64,000 nucleotides of DNA from Streptomyces sp. man185 (GCA_002551355.1 NTHE01000018.1:1-64000), one strand, 5' to 3'; numbered from the stretch's first letter, positions 26,504-35,040 are shown. Numbers and translations: made by a program. The notes: generated by a model not told the origin, from the sequence alone.

Positions 26504-28213
26504 ATGGACAAGCTCGGGCCCGACGACCCGCACCGCATCGGTGCGTACCGGCTCCTCGGCCGCCTCGGCGAGGGCGGCATGGGCCAGGTCTTCCTCGCCC
26601 GCTCCGACCGCGGCCGCACCGTCGCCCTCAAGCTCGTCCGCCGCGAGCTCGCCGAGCGCCACGAGTTCCGCGCCCGCTTCCGCCAGGAGGTCCGCGCCGC
26701 GCACCGGGTCGGCGGCGCGTGGACCGCACCGGTGCTGGACTCCGACACCGAGGCCCCCGTCCCCTGGGTCGCCACCGGTTACGTCGCCGGGCCCTCCCTC
26801 CAGCGCATCGTCTCGGGCCGCCCCGGCGCCCCGGTCACGGCCTCGGGGGCGTACGGGCCGCTGCCGTCGCGTTCGGCGCGGTTCCTGGGGGCCGGGCTCG
26901 CCCACGCCCTCCAGCACATCCACGGGGCCGGGCTCATCCACCGGGACCTGAAGCCCTCCAACGTGCTGATGACCATCGACGGCCCCCGGGTCATCGACTT
27001 CGGCATCGCCCGCGCCCTGGAGTCCGTGGCCGACGGCGATCTGACCCGCACCGGGGTCCTGGTCGGCTCGCCCGGCTTCATGGCCCCCGAGCAGGTGCGC
27101 GGCGAGCGCGTGACCACCGCGTGCGACGTGTTCTGCCTCGGGTCCGTCCTCGCGTACGCAGCATCGGGCCGGCTGCCGTTCGGTACGGCGGAGAGCGGCG
27201 GGGTCCATGCCCTGATGTTCCGGATCGCCCAGGAGGACCCGGACCTGACCGGGGTCCCGGAGGAGCTGGCCGGCGTCGTCCGGGACTGTCTGGCGAAGGA
27301 CCCGGCGGCCCGCCCCGGTACCGACGAGATCCTGGCCCGCCTGGGCGTGGCGGACGGGGACGAGCCCTGGTTGCCCGCCACCCTCCTCGCCCAGCTCGGC
27401 CGCCGGGCAGTGGGTCTGCTCGACGCGGAGGACCCGGAAGACCCGCGCGGCGCGCCCGCCTTCCCGAACAGCCCGATACCGCCCTCCCCCGTCCCCGCCC
27501 CGATACCGGCGGCGGCCCCGGCCGCTCCGGCCGCTCCGGCCGCCCGAACGGAAGCCGCCCCGCCGCCCCACGGGTACGCGCAGCCCCACCCGTACACACA
27601 GCACCGCCCGCCCCACGGTCCCACCGCCGAACAGGCCTTCCCTCCGGCATACTTCGCGCCCACGTCTCCCCCGCCGACCCGCGAGCGCCGCTCCGCCGGG
27701 GCGACCGCCGCGCTCATCGCCGTCGCCGTGGTCGTGGCGATAGGGGCGGGCGGATCGGTGTACGCGTTCATGAACGGCGACGGCACGGGGAAGACCGCCT
27801 CCCCCGACCCGTCGGCCTCCACCGGGGCCGACGGCCGGGAGCAGAGCGGAACGGGAGCCGTCCCCGAGGACTTCGTGGGCACCTGGTCCGGCTCCATACC
27901 CGGCGACCAGGGCCCGTCCACCCGGACGTTGACCATCCGGCAGGGCGACGTGGGCGACCAGGTCCTCGCCCTCACCGCCGAGGGCCCCCTCGAATCCGGC
28001 TCCACGTACCACTGCGAGTTCACGGCCCCCCTCGCCGGGGCGGTCGCCGGGGACGGCCCGGTCCGCATCGGCCCCTCCACGGTGTCCTCCGGCCGCCCGG
28101 CCTCCTCCTGCACACCCGGGAAACCCACCGAGCTGGCCCTGCTCCCGGACGGCAGCCTGCGCCGCACCACGACCGGGACGGGTGAGAGCCTGATCTACAC
28201 CAAGCCGGACTGA
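26504..28213 (+). CDS. Membrane-anchored Ser/Thr protein kinase (Hanks type)
   Basis: 569 residues. The kinase domain (about 1-280) has the glycine loop LGRLGEGGMGQVFLARS, the ATP-binding Lys in VALKLVRR, the catalytic loop HRDLKPSNVLM and the DFG motif VIDFGIARAL with activation segment GVLVGSPGFMAPEQVRG. A proline-rich linker (about 310-395) leads to one transmembrane helix, ATAALIAVAVVVAIGAGGSV, and an extracellular C-terminal domain (about 450-569) that may bind a ligand; it has two Cys (STYHCEF, SSCTPGK). This is the usual layout of a Streptomyces receptor-like kinase. The 3' end overlaps the convergent MFS gene by 19 bp. Confidence 0.9.
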   Translation: MDKLGPDDPHRIGAYRLLGRLGEGGMGQVFLARSDRGRTVALKLVRRELAERHEFRARFRQEVRAAHRVGGAWTAPVLDSDTEAPVPWVATGYVAGPSLQRIVSGRPGAPVTASGAYGPLPSRSARFLGAGLAHALQHIHGAGLIHRDLKPSNVLMTIDGPRVIDFGIARALESVADGDLTRTGVLVGSPGFMAPEQVRGERVTTACDVFCLGSVLAYAASGRLPFGTAESGGVHALMFRIAQEDPDLTGVPEELAGVVRDCLAKDPAARPGTDEILARLGVADGDEPWLPATLLAQLGRRAVGLLDAEDPEDPRGAPAFPNSPIPPSPVPAPIPAAAPAAPAAPAARTEAAPPPHGYAQPHPYTQHRPPHGPTAEQAFPPAYFAPTSPPPTRERRSAGATAALIAVAVVVAIGAGGSVYAFMNGDGTGKTASPDPSASTGADGREQSGTGAVPEDFVGTWSGSIPGDQGPSTRTLTIRQGDVGDQVLALTAEGPLESGSTYHCEFTAPLAGAVAGDGPVRIGPSTVSSGRPASSCTPGKPTELALLPDGSLRRTTTGTGESLIYTKPD

Positions 28214-29442
28214 GCGGTCGGCACTTCGGCGACCGGGGAGGCCGTCCGCCGCCGCAGTGCCCCGGTGATCAGCGCCGCGCCGCCCAGCAGCACGAGCACC
28301 ACCAGCATCGCGTTCCGCAGCCCCACATGGTCGGCCAGGAAGCCCAGCGACGGCGGTCCGACCAGGAACGCCGCGTAGCCCGCCGTCGAGACCGCCGCGA
28401 CCCGCGCCGAGGCGTCCCCCGGCCCCGCGCCCTCCCCCGCCGCCGAGATCGTGACCGGGAAGCCCAGCGAGGCGCCGAGACCCCACAGCACGACCGCCGC
28501 ACCGGCGAGCAGCGCGCTGGAGGAGAAGACCACCAGGGCCACGCCGGCCGCCGCCACCACCGCGCCGGCCCGGACCACGGCCGCCGGGCCGTAGCGCACC
28601 AGCAGCGGCCCGCCCGTGAACCGGCCCGTCGTCATCGCCGCCGCGAACAGCATGAACGTCAGCGATCCGGCCGTCGCACTCGTCCCGTGACCGTCCACCA
28701 TCAGCAGCGGCAGCCAGTCGTTGGCGGAGCCTTCCGCGAAGGCCATGGCCAGCACGATGAGGCCGATCAGCACCAGCCGCCGGTCCCGCCAGACCGCCGC
28801 CTGCGCGCGCAACCCTCCGGCCCGCCCGCCGTCACCGGTCTCCGCCGGCTCGCGCCCCGTCCCCGCCGGGACCGCCCGTACGGTCCACACCCCGGCCGCC
28901 GCGACGGCGAGCGCGACCGCCGCCAGGTGCCAGCCGACCGGGAACCGGACCGCCGTCAGCCCCATCCCGAGCAGCGCGCCGACCACGGTCCCCAGGCTGA
29001 AGCAGCCGTGCAGCACCGGCAGGACCGGGCGGCCCACCGTCCGTTCGACGGCCGCGCCCTCGATGTTGAACGCCACCTCCGCAAGGCCCATCCCGGCCCC
29101 GAACAGCGCGAGTCCGCCGAACACCCCGCCGGACACCTCCAGCGCCGCGCCTGAGGCGATCACCAGCAGCCCGGCCACGAGCAGCCCCGCCCCGAGGGTG
29201 ATCACCAGCCGCCCGCCGTGCCTGCGCACCAGCCCGCCGGAGGCCAGCACCCCCGCCATCGAGCCGATCGAGAGCCCGAACAGCACCAGGCCCATCGAGC
29301 CCGTGGACACCTCCAGCGCGTCCCGGACGGCCGGGGTCCTGGCCACCCAGGACGCCATGCTCACCCCGGTGGCGAGCATGAAGAGGAAGAGCGCGGCGCG
29401 CCGGCGGCGGGTGGTCGCATCCATGACCTGCGGGTTCTTCAT
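28195..29442 (-). CDS. MFS transporter (DHA-like)
   Basis: 415 residues from ATG 29442; other Met codons upstream lie in the divergent operator region. About 12 hydrophobic helices, with the MFS loop 2-3 motif GGLVRRHGGRLVITLGAG and motif WVARTPAVRDAL. The protein lacks a signal peptide and has charged ends, as typical of a drug or metabolite exporter. It is divergent from a TetR gene with a shared palindrome, so this is the classical exporter/repressor pair. Confidence 0.85.
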   Translation of the reverse strand: MKNPQVMDATTRRRRAALFLFMLATGVSMASWVARTPAVRDALEVSTGSMGLVLFGLSIGSMAGVLASGGLVRRHGGRLVITLGAGLLVAGLLVIASGAALEVSGGVFGGLALFGAGMGLAEVAFNIEGAAVERTVGRPVLPVLHGCFSLGTVVGALLGMGLTAVRFPVGWHLAAVALAVAAAGVWTVRAVPAGTGREPAETGDGGRAGGLRAQAAVWRDRRLVLIGLIVLAMAFAEGSANDWLPLLMVDGHGTSATAGSLTFMLFAAAMTTGRFTGGPLLVRYGPAAVVRAGAVVAAAGVALVVFSSSALLAGAAVVLWGLGASLGFPVTISAAGEGAGPGDASARVAAVSTAGYAAFLVGPPSLGFLADHVGLRNAMLVVLVLLGGAALITGALRRRTASPVAEVPTAQSGLV

Positions 29443-29481
29443 GGGGAGCAGTGCCTCGGCAGACGGAGGGGTGAGGGGGTC

Positions 29482-29514
29482 GGACGTACGAGCGTACGCC
29501 CGAGGCGTACGTCC
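29482..29514. promoter_or_regulatory. Palindrome between the MFS and TetR genes
   Basis: GGACGTACG (29482-29490) is the exact reverse complement of CGTACGTCC (29506-29514), with further CGTACG steps between. It lies in the divergent promoter and is the likely TetR operator. Confidence 0.6.
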
Positions 29515-29593
29515 GTACACTCACCTCCCGCGCTCTATGCTGCGAGGAGAACCGAGCCGACCGAGGCCGAGGCCGACCCCGAGGAGGCGCCGC

Positions 29594-30142
29594 GTGGCGA
29601 CAGGGCGCACCGACCCCGAGCGGCGGGACCGCATCATCGACGCGGCGCTGGACCTCATCGTCGACGAGGGCGTCGCGGGGGTCTCGCACCGCAAGGTCGC
29701 CGCCCGCGCGGGCGTGCCGCTGGGCTCGATGACGTACCACTTCTCCGGCATGGACGAGCTGCTGCACGAGGCGTTCACCCGGTTCTCCGGCACGATCGTC
29801 GCCGTCTTCGAGGAGCGGCTCGGCGCGGCCACCACCCCGGACGAGGCGCGCGAGGCCGTCGCCGACCTCGTCCACCACCTCTCCGGCGGCAACCAGCGCG
29901 AGCTGATCCTCACCCACGAGCTCTACACCCTCGCCGCCCGCCGGCCCGCCTACCGCGAGCTCACCCGCACCTGGATGGGCCGCAGCCGCCGCGCCCTGGA
30001 GTGGCACTTCGACCCGGCCACCGCCCGCCGGCTCGACGCGCTCATCGAGGGCCTGTCCATCCACCGCGCCCTGGAGACCGAGCCCCACGACCGCGCCCTC
30101 ACCGTCGAGGCGATCGCCCGCATCACCGCGCCGCGCCCTTGA
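29594..30142 (+). CDS. TetR-family regulator of the adjacent exporter
   Basis: 182 residues, GTG start at 29594 behind GAGGAGG. N-terminal helix-turn-helix: DRIIDAALDLIVDEGVAGVS, HRKVAARAGVPLGSMTYHFSG. A helical ligand domain follows (EAVADLVHHLSGGNQRELIL, the final helix RALTVEAIARIT). Divergent from the MFS gene with a shared operator, so it should repress the exporter until its ligand binds. Confidence 0.88.
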   Translation: MATGRTDPERRDRIIDAALDLIVDEGVAGVSHRKVAARAGVPLGSMTYHFSGMDELLHEAFTRFSGTIVAVFEERLGAATTPDEAREAVADLVHHLSGGNQRELILTHELYTLAARRPAYRELTRTWMGRSRRALEWHFDPATARRLDALIEGLSIHRALETEPHDRALTVEAIARITAPRP

Positions 30143-30296
30143 ACAACCCTGGGCCGCCGAGCCCCGACGCAGACTTCCCGAAGTCGTCCGAGGTCGGCAA
30201 GTAGCAACGGGATCCTGGGCTTTGAGAACACCTGCTGGTGCCATGGAGTGGTCGCTCTCCTCTGTGGAGATCTGTGGAGAAGGGAGTTCTCGCGGG

Positions 30297-31250
30297 ATGC
30301 GGACCACAACACTGGGCAGGGACGGGCCGGTCGTCGGACGGCTGGGGCTGGGGGCGATGGGCCTCTCGTACCGCTACGCCCCGACCCTCAGGGACAGGAG
30401 CAAGGCCGTATCGCTGGTCCAGGAGGCTGTGGACCTCGGGGTCAACCTCGTCGAGACCGCCGGCGCCTACGCGGCCGGGGACAACGAGCGGCTGATCGGC
30501 GAGGCCATCCGCGGCCGCCGCGACGAGGTGGTGCTGTGTACCGGCGGCGGGCTGCTCGGCGACGCCGACGGTGCGCTGCGGCCCGCGGGCGGCCCGCAGG
30601 CGCTGCGGGACGCGGTCGACGAGAGCCTGCGCCGGCTGCACGTGGACCACATCGACCTCTACCTGCTGCGGCGCGTCGACCCCGGCGTGCCGCTGGAGGA
30701 GAGCTGGGGCGCGCTGGCCGAGCAGGTCTGGGCGGGGAAGATCCGCATGCTGGGGCTGCCCGTCGTCACCGTGCAGGAGGCACGCGACGCCGAAGCGGTG
30801 CACGAGGCGGCGGCGATGGCCGCCGAGGTGTCGCTGTTCACGCGCTGCGGTCTCGACGACGTCGTGCCGTACGCGGTGGAGCGCCGGATCGCGCTGCTGG
30901 CCGGCGCCCCGCTCGGCCGCGGTCTGCTGGCCGGTGCGCTGTCCACGTACGACGACCTGGCCCCGGACGACTGGCGGCGCACCCAGCCCCGCTTCGCCCC
31001 GCGCGCCATCCGCCACAACTTCGCCCTCACCCAGGCCGTCGCCCAGGTGGCCGCCCGGCACGAGGCCACCCCCGCGCAGGTCGCCCTGGCCTGGCTGCTC
31101 CGGCTCGGCGATCACGTGGTGCCGCTGCCCGGCACGCGGGCGTCGTACCACCTCGCGGAGAACCTCGGCGGCGATGGGGTCCGGCTGACCGAACAGGACC
31201 TGACCGACCTGGAGTTCCTCCCCTACGCGGCGGGCGCCCCCGAGGTGTGA
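30297..31250 (+). CDS. Aldo-keto reductase-like protein, catalytic tetrad changed
   Basis: 317 residues, clearly an AKR in fold: LGLGAMGLSYRYAPT, LRRLHVDHIDLYLL, PLGRGLLAGAL and the NADPH-binding tail GTRASYHLAENL. The usual catalytic Asp-Tyr-Lys-His tetrad is not complete. The Tyr is present (ETAGAYAAGDNE, residue 58), but the Asp of DTA is Glu53, the Lys of the VLATK strand is Gly83 (VVLCTGGG) and the His of YxxHRVDP is Arg125 (YLLRRVDP). So it is unlikely to be a normal reductase; it could be a non-catalytic binding protein. It is separated by 69 bp from the beta-lactamase-like gene, which also looks degenerate. First gene of the suspected locus. Confidence 0.75.
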   Translation: MRTTTLGRDGPVVGRLGLGAMGLSYRYAPTLRDRSKAVSLVQEAVDLGVNLVETAGAYAAGDNERLIGEAIRGRRDEVVLCTGGGLLGDADGALRPAGGPQALRDAVDESLRRLHVDHIDLYLLRRVDPGVPLEESWGALAEQVWAGKIRMLGLPVVTVQEARDAEAVHEAAAMAAEVSLFTRCGLDDVVPYAVERRIALLAGAPLGRGLLAGALSTYDDLAPDDWRRTQPRFAPRAIRHNFALTQAVAQVAARHEATPAQVALAWLLRLGDHVVPLPGTRASYHLAENLGGDGVRLTEQDLTDLEFLPYAAGAPEV

Positions 31251-31319
31251 GGGCCTCTGCCGCACGCTCCACACCGCTGCCCGACTCCCCTGGCTCTCCA
31301 CCTCTTTGGAGTTCTTGAC

Positions 31320-32579
31320 ATGACGACCTCTCTGGTACGGCAGGTCCTCCCGCGGCCACGTCCGCGGGCGGCCACGGCCGACGTCCACGGCACCACCGCG
31401 CCCGGGTTCGCCTCCGTGCGCCACTTCTTCGAACGGGCCTGCCGGGACGCGGGCCCGCCCGGTTCCCGGGGAGCCGCGCTGGCGGTCGTCCAGGACGGTG
31501 AACTCGTCGTCGACCTCTGGCACGGCACGGCCGACCCGGTCACCGGGACGCCGTGGACCGGCGACACCCTGGAGCCGGTGCTGACGGGTTCCCACTCCAT
31601 CCTGGCCACGGCGGTCCTGCTCCTCGCCGACATGAGCGCGCTCGCGCTGGACCGGCCCGTCGCCGACTACTGGCCGGAGTTCGCGGCGCGCGGCAAGGGC
31701 GCGGTGACGCTGCGGGACGTGCTGACCTTCACCGCCCGCCTACCGGGCATGGCCGCGGGAATCGACCAGCGGGACGTCGAGAACCCGCACATGATGGCCG
31801 CGCTGCTCGAACTGCACAGCCAGGAGGACGACCCCCGGGCCGGCGGCGTGCTGCACGGACCGTGGACCGCGGGGTGGATCGCCGCCGAGGTGATCCGACG
31901 GGTCGACGGCCGCGATCTCGACCTGTTCTTCCTGGAGGAGATCGCGGGCCCGCTGGGCCTCGACATCCACTTCGGCCTGGTCCCCGACCAACTGCCGCTG
32001 ACCGCCCGCATCTCGTACGACGCGGACTTCCGCGCCCGTTTCCCCGCGCTGGACGGCGGGACGGGCCGCGGCGGTGTGTGCGACGGTGACGCGGACCTCT
32101 ACGGGCGGGTGTGGAACAACCCGTCCCCGTTCCCGGCGGACCCCGGAGTGTGGAGCGAGAGCCGACGGCGCTACGCGGTCATCCCCTCGCTGGGGGCGTA
32201 CGCGTCGGCCCGCGGTCTGGCCCGGCTCCAGGGCGTCCTGGCCGCGGACGCCGTACGGGCCCCGGGCGAGGAGCCGCTGCTGTTGTCGCGCCGCACGCTC
32301 GACCAGGCGCGGAGCTTCTGGGTCGAGGGCCTGGATCCGCTGCTCGGCGGGGTCAGCGCCTACGGGGAGGGAGGCTTCCAGCTCCTCGACGAAGGCCGCC
32401 ACCCGGCCGTCCGCTCCGGCGCGTTCGGCCACCAGGGCCCCGGCTCGGTCGCCTACCAGGCGTGGCCGAGAGCCAGGGCCGGGGCCGCGTGGGTCCGCAA
32501 CCGGCTGACGGCGGGCCCCGGCGCCCCGGTCCTGGACGAGGTGGCGGGCGCGGTGGCCCGGGCGCTACGGACCGCCTGA
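31320..32579 (+). CDS. Serine hydrolase (beta-lactamase/EstB fold), SxxK lost
   Basis: 419 residues with the full scaffold of the class-C-like esterases: GELVVDLWHGTAD, LDRPVADYWPEFAARGKG, FFLEEIAGPLGLDIHFGL and the C-terminal GHQGPGSVAY loop. The Ser-x-x-Lys site expected after DTLxxV is TGSH (residues 89-92), so both catalytic Ser and Lys are replaced, and the usual HTAGLP is FTARLP and the YHALTYG-like segment is GPWTAG. It therefore cannot be an ordinary serine hydrolase. No signal peptide. Co-directional with the AKR-like gene and 70 bp away; probably the same transcript. Confidence 0.75.
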   Translation: MTTSLVRQVLPRPRPRAATADVHGTTAPGFASVRHFFERACRDAGPPGSRGAALAVVQDGELVVDLWHGTADPVTGTPWTGDTLEPVLTGSHSILATAVLLLADMSALALDRPVADYWPEFAARGKGAVTLRDVLTFTARLPGMAAGIDQRDVENPHMMAALLELHSQEDDPRAGGVLHGPWTAGWIAAEVIRRVDGRDLDLFFLEEIAGPLGLDIHFGLVPDQLPLTARISYDADFRARFPALDGGTGRGGVCDGDADLYGRVWNNPSPFPADPGVWSESRRRYAVIPSLGAYASARGLARLQGVLAADAVRAPGEEPLLLSRRTLDQARSFWVEGLDPLLGGVSAYGEGGFQLLDEGRHPAVRSGAFGHQGPGSVAYQAWPRARAGAAWVRNRLTAGPGAPVLDEVAGAVARALRTA

Positions 32580-33185
32580 CCCCCGGGCCGCTTCCGGCAC
32601 GGCCCGGCCCTTCAGGTCGACGGTGAGGCCGTGGAGGACGACGTCCCAGACCGAGTCCCCGACGGAGACGGAGTCCCAGGCCGACTCCCCGGTCCCGCCG
32701 TGCGCGGCCATGGCGCCCTCCGCGAGGTGCGCCAGCAGGGCCACGGCGTCCTCGGGGGAAACGCCGGGACGGAGCCGGTGCGCGCCGTGGGCCCGGTCGA
32801 GCAGGTCACGGAGCACCGGCAGCCAGGCCTCGGCCAACGGCGGTACGCCCTCGGGGCGGTCGGCCTCCAGGCGGCGCGCGGCGCGTACGAAGGGGTCCTC
32901 GTGCGCCAGCCGGGCCAGGGCGCCGATCAGGGTGCGCAGTTCCCGCAACGGGTCCCCGGCGGAGGCGAGTTCGTCCAGGCAGCAGCCGAGCCGGGCGCGC
33001 CCGGCCGTGCGCACCTCCTCGGCCAGGACGGTCTTGCTCCCGAAGTGGAAGGTCAGAGCGCCGATCGAGGTCTCGGCACGCCAGCCCACCCGCTGGAGGG
33101 AGGTGCCTTCGTAACCGCGGTCGGCGAACTCATCGGCGGCCGCTTCCAACACGGCCTGGCGCGTCCTGGCCGCCCGTTCCTGCAT
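32565..33185 (-). CDS. TetR-family regulator, gamma-butyrolactone-receptor-like
   Basis: 206 residues from ATG 33185 with AAGGAG upstream; the upstream start at 33245 lies inside the palindrome. The helix-turn-helix has the pattern of the ArpA/ScbR group: RQAVLEAAADEFADRGYEGT, SLQRVG, TSIGALTFHFGSKTVLAEEV. The rest is the helical ligand domain (ALARLAHEDPFVRAARRLEA). It is convergent with the serine-hydrolase-like gene (15-bp overlap) and divergent from the transposase-like gene, with an ARE-like palindrome in the 110-bp gap. May be a true receptor or a pseudo-receptor that senses antibiotic products. Confidence 0.8.
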   Translation of the reverse strand: MQERAARTRQAVLEAAADEFADRGYEGTSLQRVGWRAETSIGALTFHFGSKTVLAEEVRTAGRARLGCCLDELASAGDPLRELRTLIGALARLAHEDPFVRAARRLEADRPEGVPPLAEAWLPVLRDLLDRAHGAHRLRPGVSPEDAVALLAHLAEGAMAAHGGTGESAWDSVSVGDSVWDVVLHGLTVDLKGRAVPEAARGSGGP

Positions 33186-33236
33186 GCGCCTTCTCCTTGA
33201 ACCTCGGCAAGTAGTCGTTCTCTCGAACAGAAATAT

Positions 33237-33259
33237 AACGAACATTCTCTATGTTTGTT
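33237..33259. promoter_or_regulatory. ARE-like palindrome between a GBL-receptor homologue and the transposase-like gene
   Basis: AACGAACAT (33237-33245), 5-nt spacer, ATGTTTGTT (33251-33259): 8 of 9 positions pair. Size, AT content and place fit the autoregulatory elements bound by ArpA/ScbR-type proteins. It covers the divergent promoter. Confidence 0.6.
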
Positions 33260-33296
33260 AGTCTGCACAGCGACGCTCACCTGGGAGGGACCTGCA

Positions 33297-34415
33297 GTGA
33301 CGACGACGTGCGAGACGCCCGACATTGGGACGGGCCGGCCACCGGGCGATCTGTCCCGGCTGCTGTTCGGCCATTTGCACCGCTCCGACCAGCAACGTTG
33401 GGGACACGTGTATCTGCAGGGGCTGATGCGGACGCACGGGAAGAAGACCGTGCGCCGGATGGCGGCCGCCGTGACCGGCTCGGAGGCCGCGTCGGCGTCA
33501 CTGCACCAGTTCGTCAACGCCAGCCCGTGGGAGTGGGCCCCGGCCCGCGGCGAACTGGCCCGCTGGGCCGCCCGGTCCCTGCCGGTGCGGGCCTGGACAC
33601 TGGCGCCGGCGGTGCTGCCCAAGCGCGGCACCTGCTCGGCCGGGGTGCACCAGCGCTTCCTGCCGGAGTCCGGGCGCACCGTCAACTGCCAGCTGGGCCT
33701 CGGCCTGTTCCTGGACGCCGGGCAAGCACACGTCCCGGTCGACTGGCGGCTCTTCCTGCCGCCCCGGTTCACCCACGACGAGGCGGTACGCGACCGGGCG
33801 AAGATCCCCGCGGCGACCGAGGCCCAGCCGCTGTGGGACCACGCCCTGCGCCTGGTCCAGGAGATGGCGTCCCGGTCGAACGGGCGGACGGCGCCGGTGG
33901 TGGCCGACCTGACGGCCCTGTGCGACATCGCGCCGCTGGCGCAGCGGCTGCAGGGCGGCGGACACGCCTACGTGCTCGCCGTCCCGGGCCAGACCACCCT
34001 CGCCGGACCCGAACTCCCACCCGGCGAGCGCGAGTCGGTGCGCGGCCTGCTGCTGCGCCGGGGTGTACGGCACCCGGCGGGAGCGGGTCGGCAGGTCATC
34101 TCGTACGACACCCCGGTGCGCGGGCTGCGCCCGGACGGCGAGCGCACGGGCGGGGCGGGGAGGCTGATGGCCGAGTGGGACGCGGCCGGCGGGCGCCCGG
34201 GCCGGATCTGGCTCACCAACATCACCGACCGCCACCCGGCCGAACTGCTGGAGCTGGCCCGGTCACCCCGGGGCGCCCGGAACGCGATCGAGCGGATGGG
34301 CGAGGACTTCGGCCTCCTCGACTTCGAGGGCCGCTCCTTCCCCGGCTGGCACCGCCACATGACCCTCGTCTCGGCCGCCTACGCCTGCAGCACACTGGAG
34401 GGCGTCACCCGCTGA
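33297..34415 (+). CDS. IS701-type transposase-like protein lacking the first catalytic Asp
   Basis: 372 residues from GTG 33297, 3 nt after GGGAGGGA, downstream of the palindrome (the ATG at 33255 lies in it). The fold is that of IS701/DDE transposases: an N-terminal helical part (YLQGLMRTHGKKTVRRMAAA, HQFVNASPWEW), SAGVHQRFLPESGRTVNCQLG, and the C-terminal FPGWHRHMTL. The first Asp pair of the DDE triad (usual DDTGFPKKG) reads APAVLPKRG at residues 103-111, so it is missing, while the second Asp (VVADLT) and the Glu (NAIERM) remain. No terminal inverted repeats flank it. Most likely a domesticated, non-transposing DNA-binding protein linked to the cluster. Confidence 0.7.
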   Translation: MTTTCETPDIGTGRPPGDLSRLLFGHLHRSDQQRWGHVYLQGLMRTHGKKTVRRMAAAVTGSEAASASLHQFVNASPWEWAPARGELARWAARSLPVRAWTLAPAVLPKRGTCSAGVHQRFLPESGRTVNCQLGLGLFLDAGQAHVPVDWRLFLPPRFTHDEAVRDRAKIPAATEAQPLWDHALRLVQEMASRSNGRTAPVVADLTALCDIAPLAQRLQGGGHAYVLAVPGQTTLAGPELPPGERESVRGLLLRRGVRHPAGAGRQVISYDTPVRGLRPDGERTGGAGRLMAEWDAAGGRPGRIWLTNITDRHPAELLELARSPRGARNAIERMGEDFGLLDFEGRSFPGWHRHMTLVSAAYACSTLEGVTR

Positions 34416-34424
34416 CCCACTTAT

Positions 34425-34440
34425 TTGCCTAGACAAGTAA
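34425..34440 (+). promoter_or_regulatory. Regulatory motif copy A (MarR gene promoter)
   Basis: TTGCCTA-GA-CAAGTAA, a copy of TTGCnnG-N2-CAwGyA, about 100 bp upstream of the MarR ATG, with TATTT/AAATA extensions on both sides. Confidence 0.55.
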
Positions 34441-34486
34441 ATAGCGACGAGAGCCGCTTCTCCGGTTACCGGCACTCCCCAAATGG

Positions 34487-34502
34487 TTGCATGGGCATGT
34501 AT
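34487..34502 (+). promoter_or_regulatory. Regulatory motif copy B (MarR gene promoter)
   Basis: TTGCATG-GG-CATGTAT, the best-symmetric copy, 36 bp upstream of the MarR ATG at 34539. Its position near the start suits autorepression. Confidence 0.6.
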
Positions 34503-34538
34503 CTTGTTCTCATTGCAGTCGAGTAGGGGAGCCATTCC

Positions 34539-34982
34539 ATGTCGATCCAGCAGCAGCCGCGCGCCGCCTCCGATCAGGCCATGTGGGAGGCCGTCCTCGG
34601 CCTGCACGCCTTCGTGGAGCGCCAGCTCGCCCACACCCTGCAGCGCCGCTACGGCGTCGGCCTGTCCGAGTACCGGGCCCTGGAGGTCCTCAGCCAGGCC
34701 GAGAAGGGCGAGTGCCGGATGCAGGAGCTCGCCGACCACATCGGCCTGGGGCAGAGCTCGGTGACCCGCCTGGTGGGACGCCTCGACAGCGCCGGGTACG
34801 CCTACAAGGACAACTGCGCCGACGACAAGCGCGGCGTCTTCGCCGTCATCACCGAGGAAGGGCGCAAGCGCTACCAGGACGCCCGCGCCACGTACGCCGA
34901 CGTCCTCAGCTCGGCCCTCAACACCGCGAGCGCCGACGACCAGCTCGCCCGGGCGGTGCAGGCGCTGCGCAGCGCCGCCTGA
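34539..34982 (+). CDS. MarR-family regulator of the cluster (candidate)
   Basis: 147 residues. Winged helix: RMQELADHIGLGQSSVTRLVGRL, wing KDNCADDKRGVFAVITEEG, flanked by dimerisation helices (MWEAVLGLHAFVERQLAHTL, SADDQLARAVQAL). It has a Cys in the wing (DNCADD), a site where redox-sensing MarR proteins respond, though it is not a conserved class signature. Two copies of TTGCnnG-N2-CAwGyA lie upstream of it, and other copies precede the adenylation gene and two of the minus-strand operons, so it is the best candidate for a local regulator. Ends at a strong terminator. Confidence 0.82.
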   Translation: MSIQQQPRAASDQAMWEAVLGLHAFVERQLAHTLQRRYGVGLSEYRALEVLSQAEKGECRMQELADHIGLGQSSVTRLVGRLDSAGYAYKDNCADDKRGVFAVITEEGRKRYQDARATYADVLSSALNTASADDQLARAVQALRSAA

Positions 34983-34995
34983 CACGATCACGGCA

Positions 34996-35040
34996 GACGG
35001 CGGGAGGCATCCGGGGCGACCCGGCCTCCCGCCGTCTTTT
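34996..35040 (+). terminator. Intrinsic terminator after the MarR gene
   Basis: GACGGCGGGAGGC (34996-35008) pairs with 35024-35036, followed by TTTT. A clean factor-independent terminator. Confidence 0.85.

Noticed and set aside
33297..34415. Active insertion sequence
   Set aside because: No terminal inverted repeats or target duplication could be seen and the first catalytic Asp is replaced.
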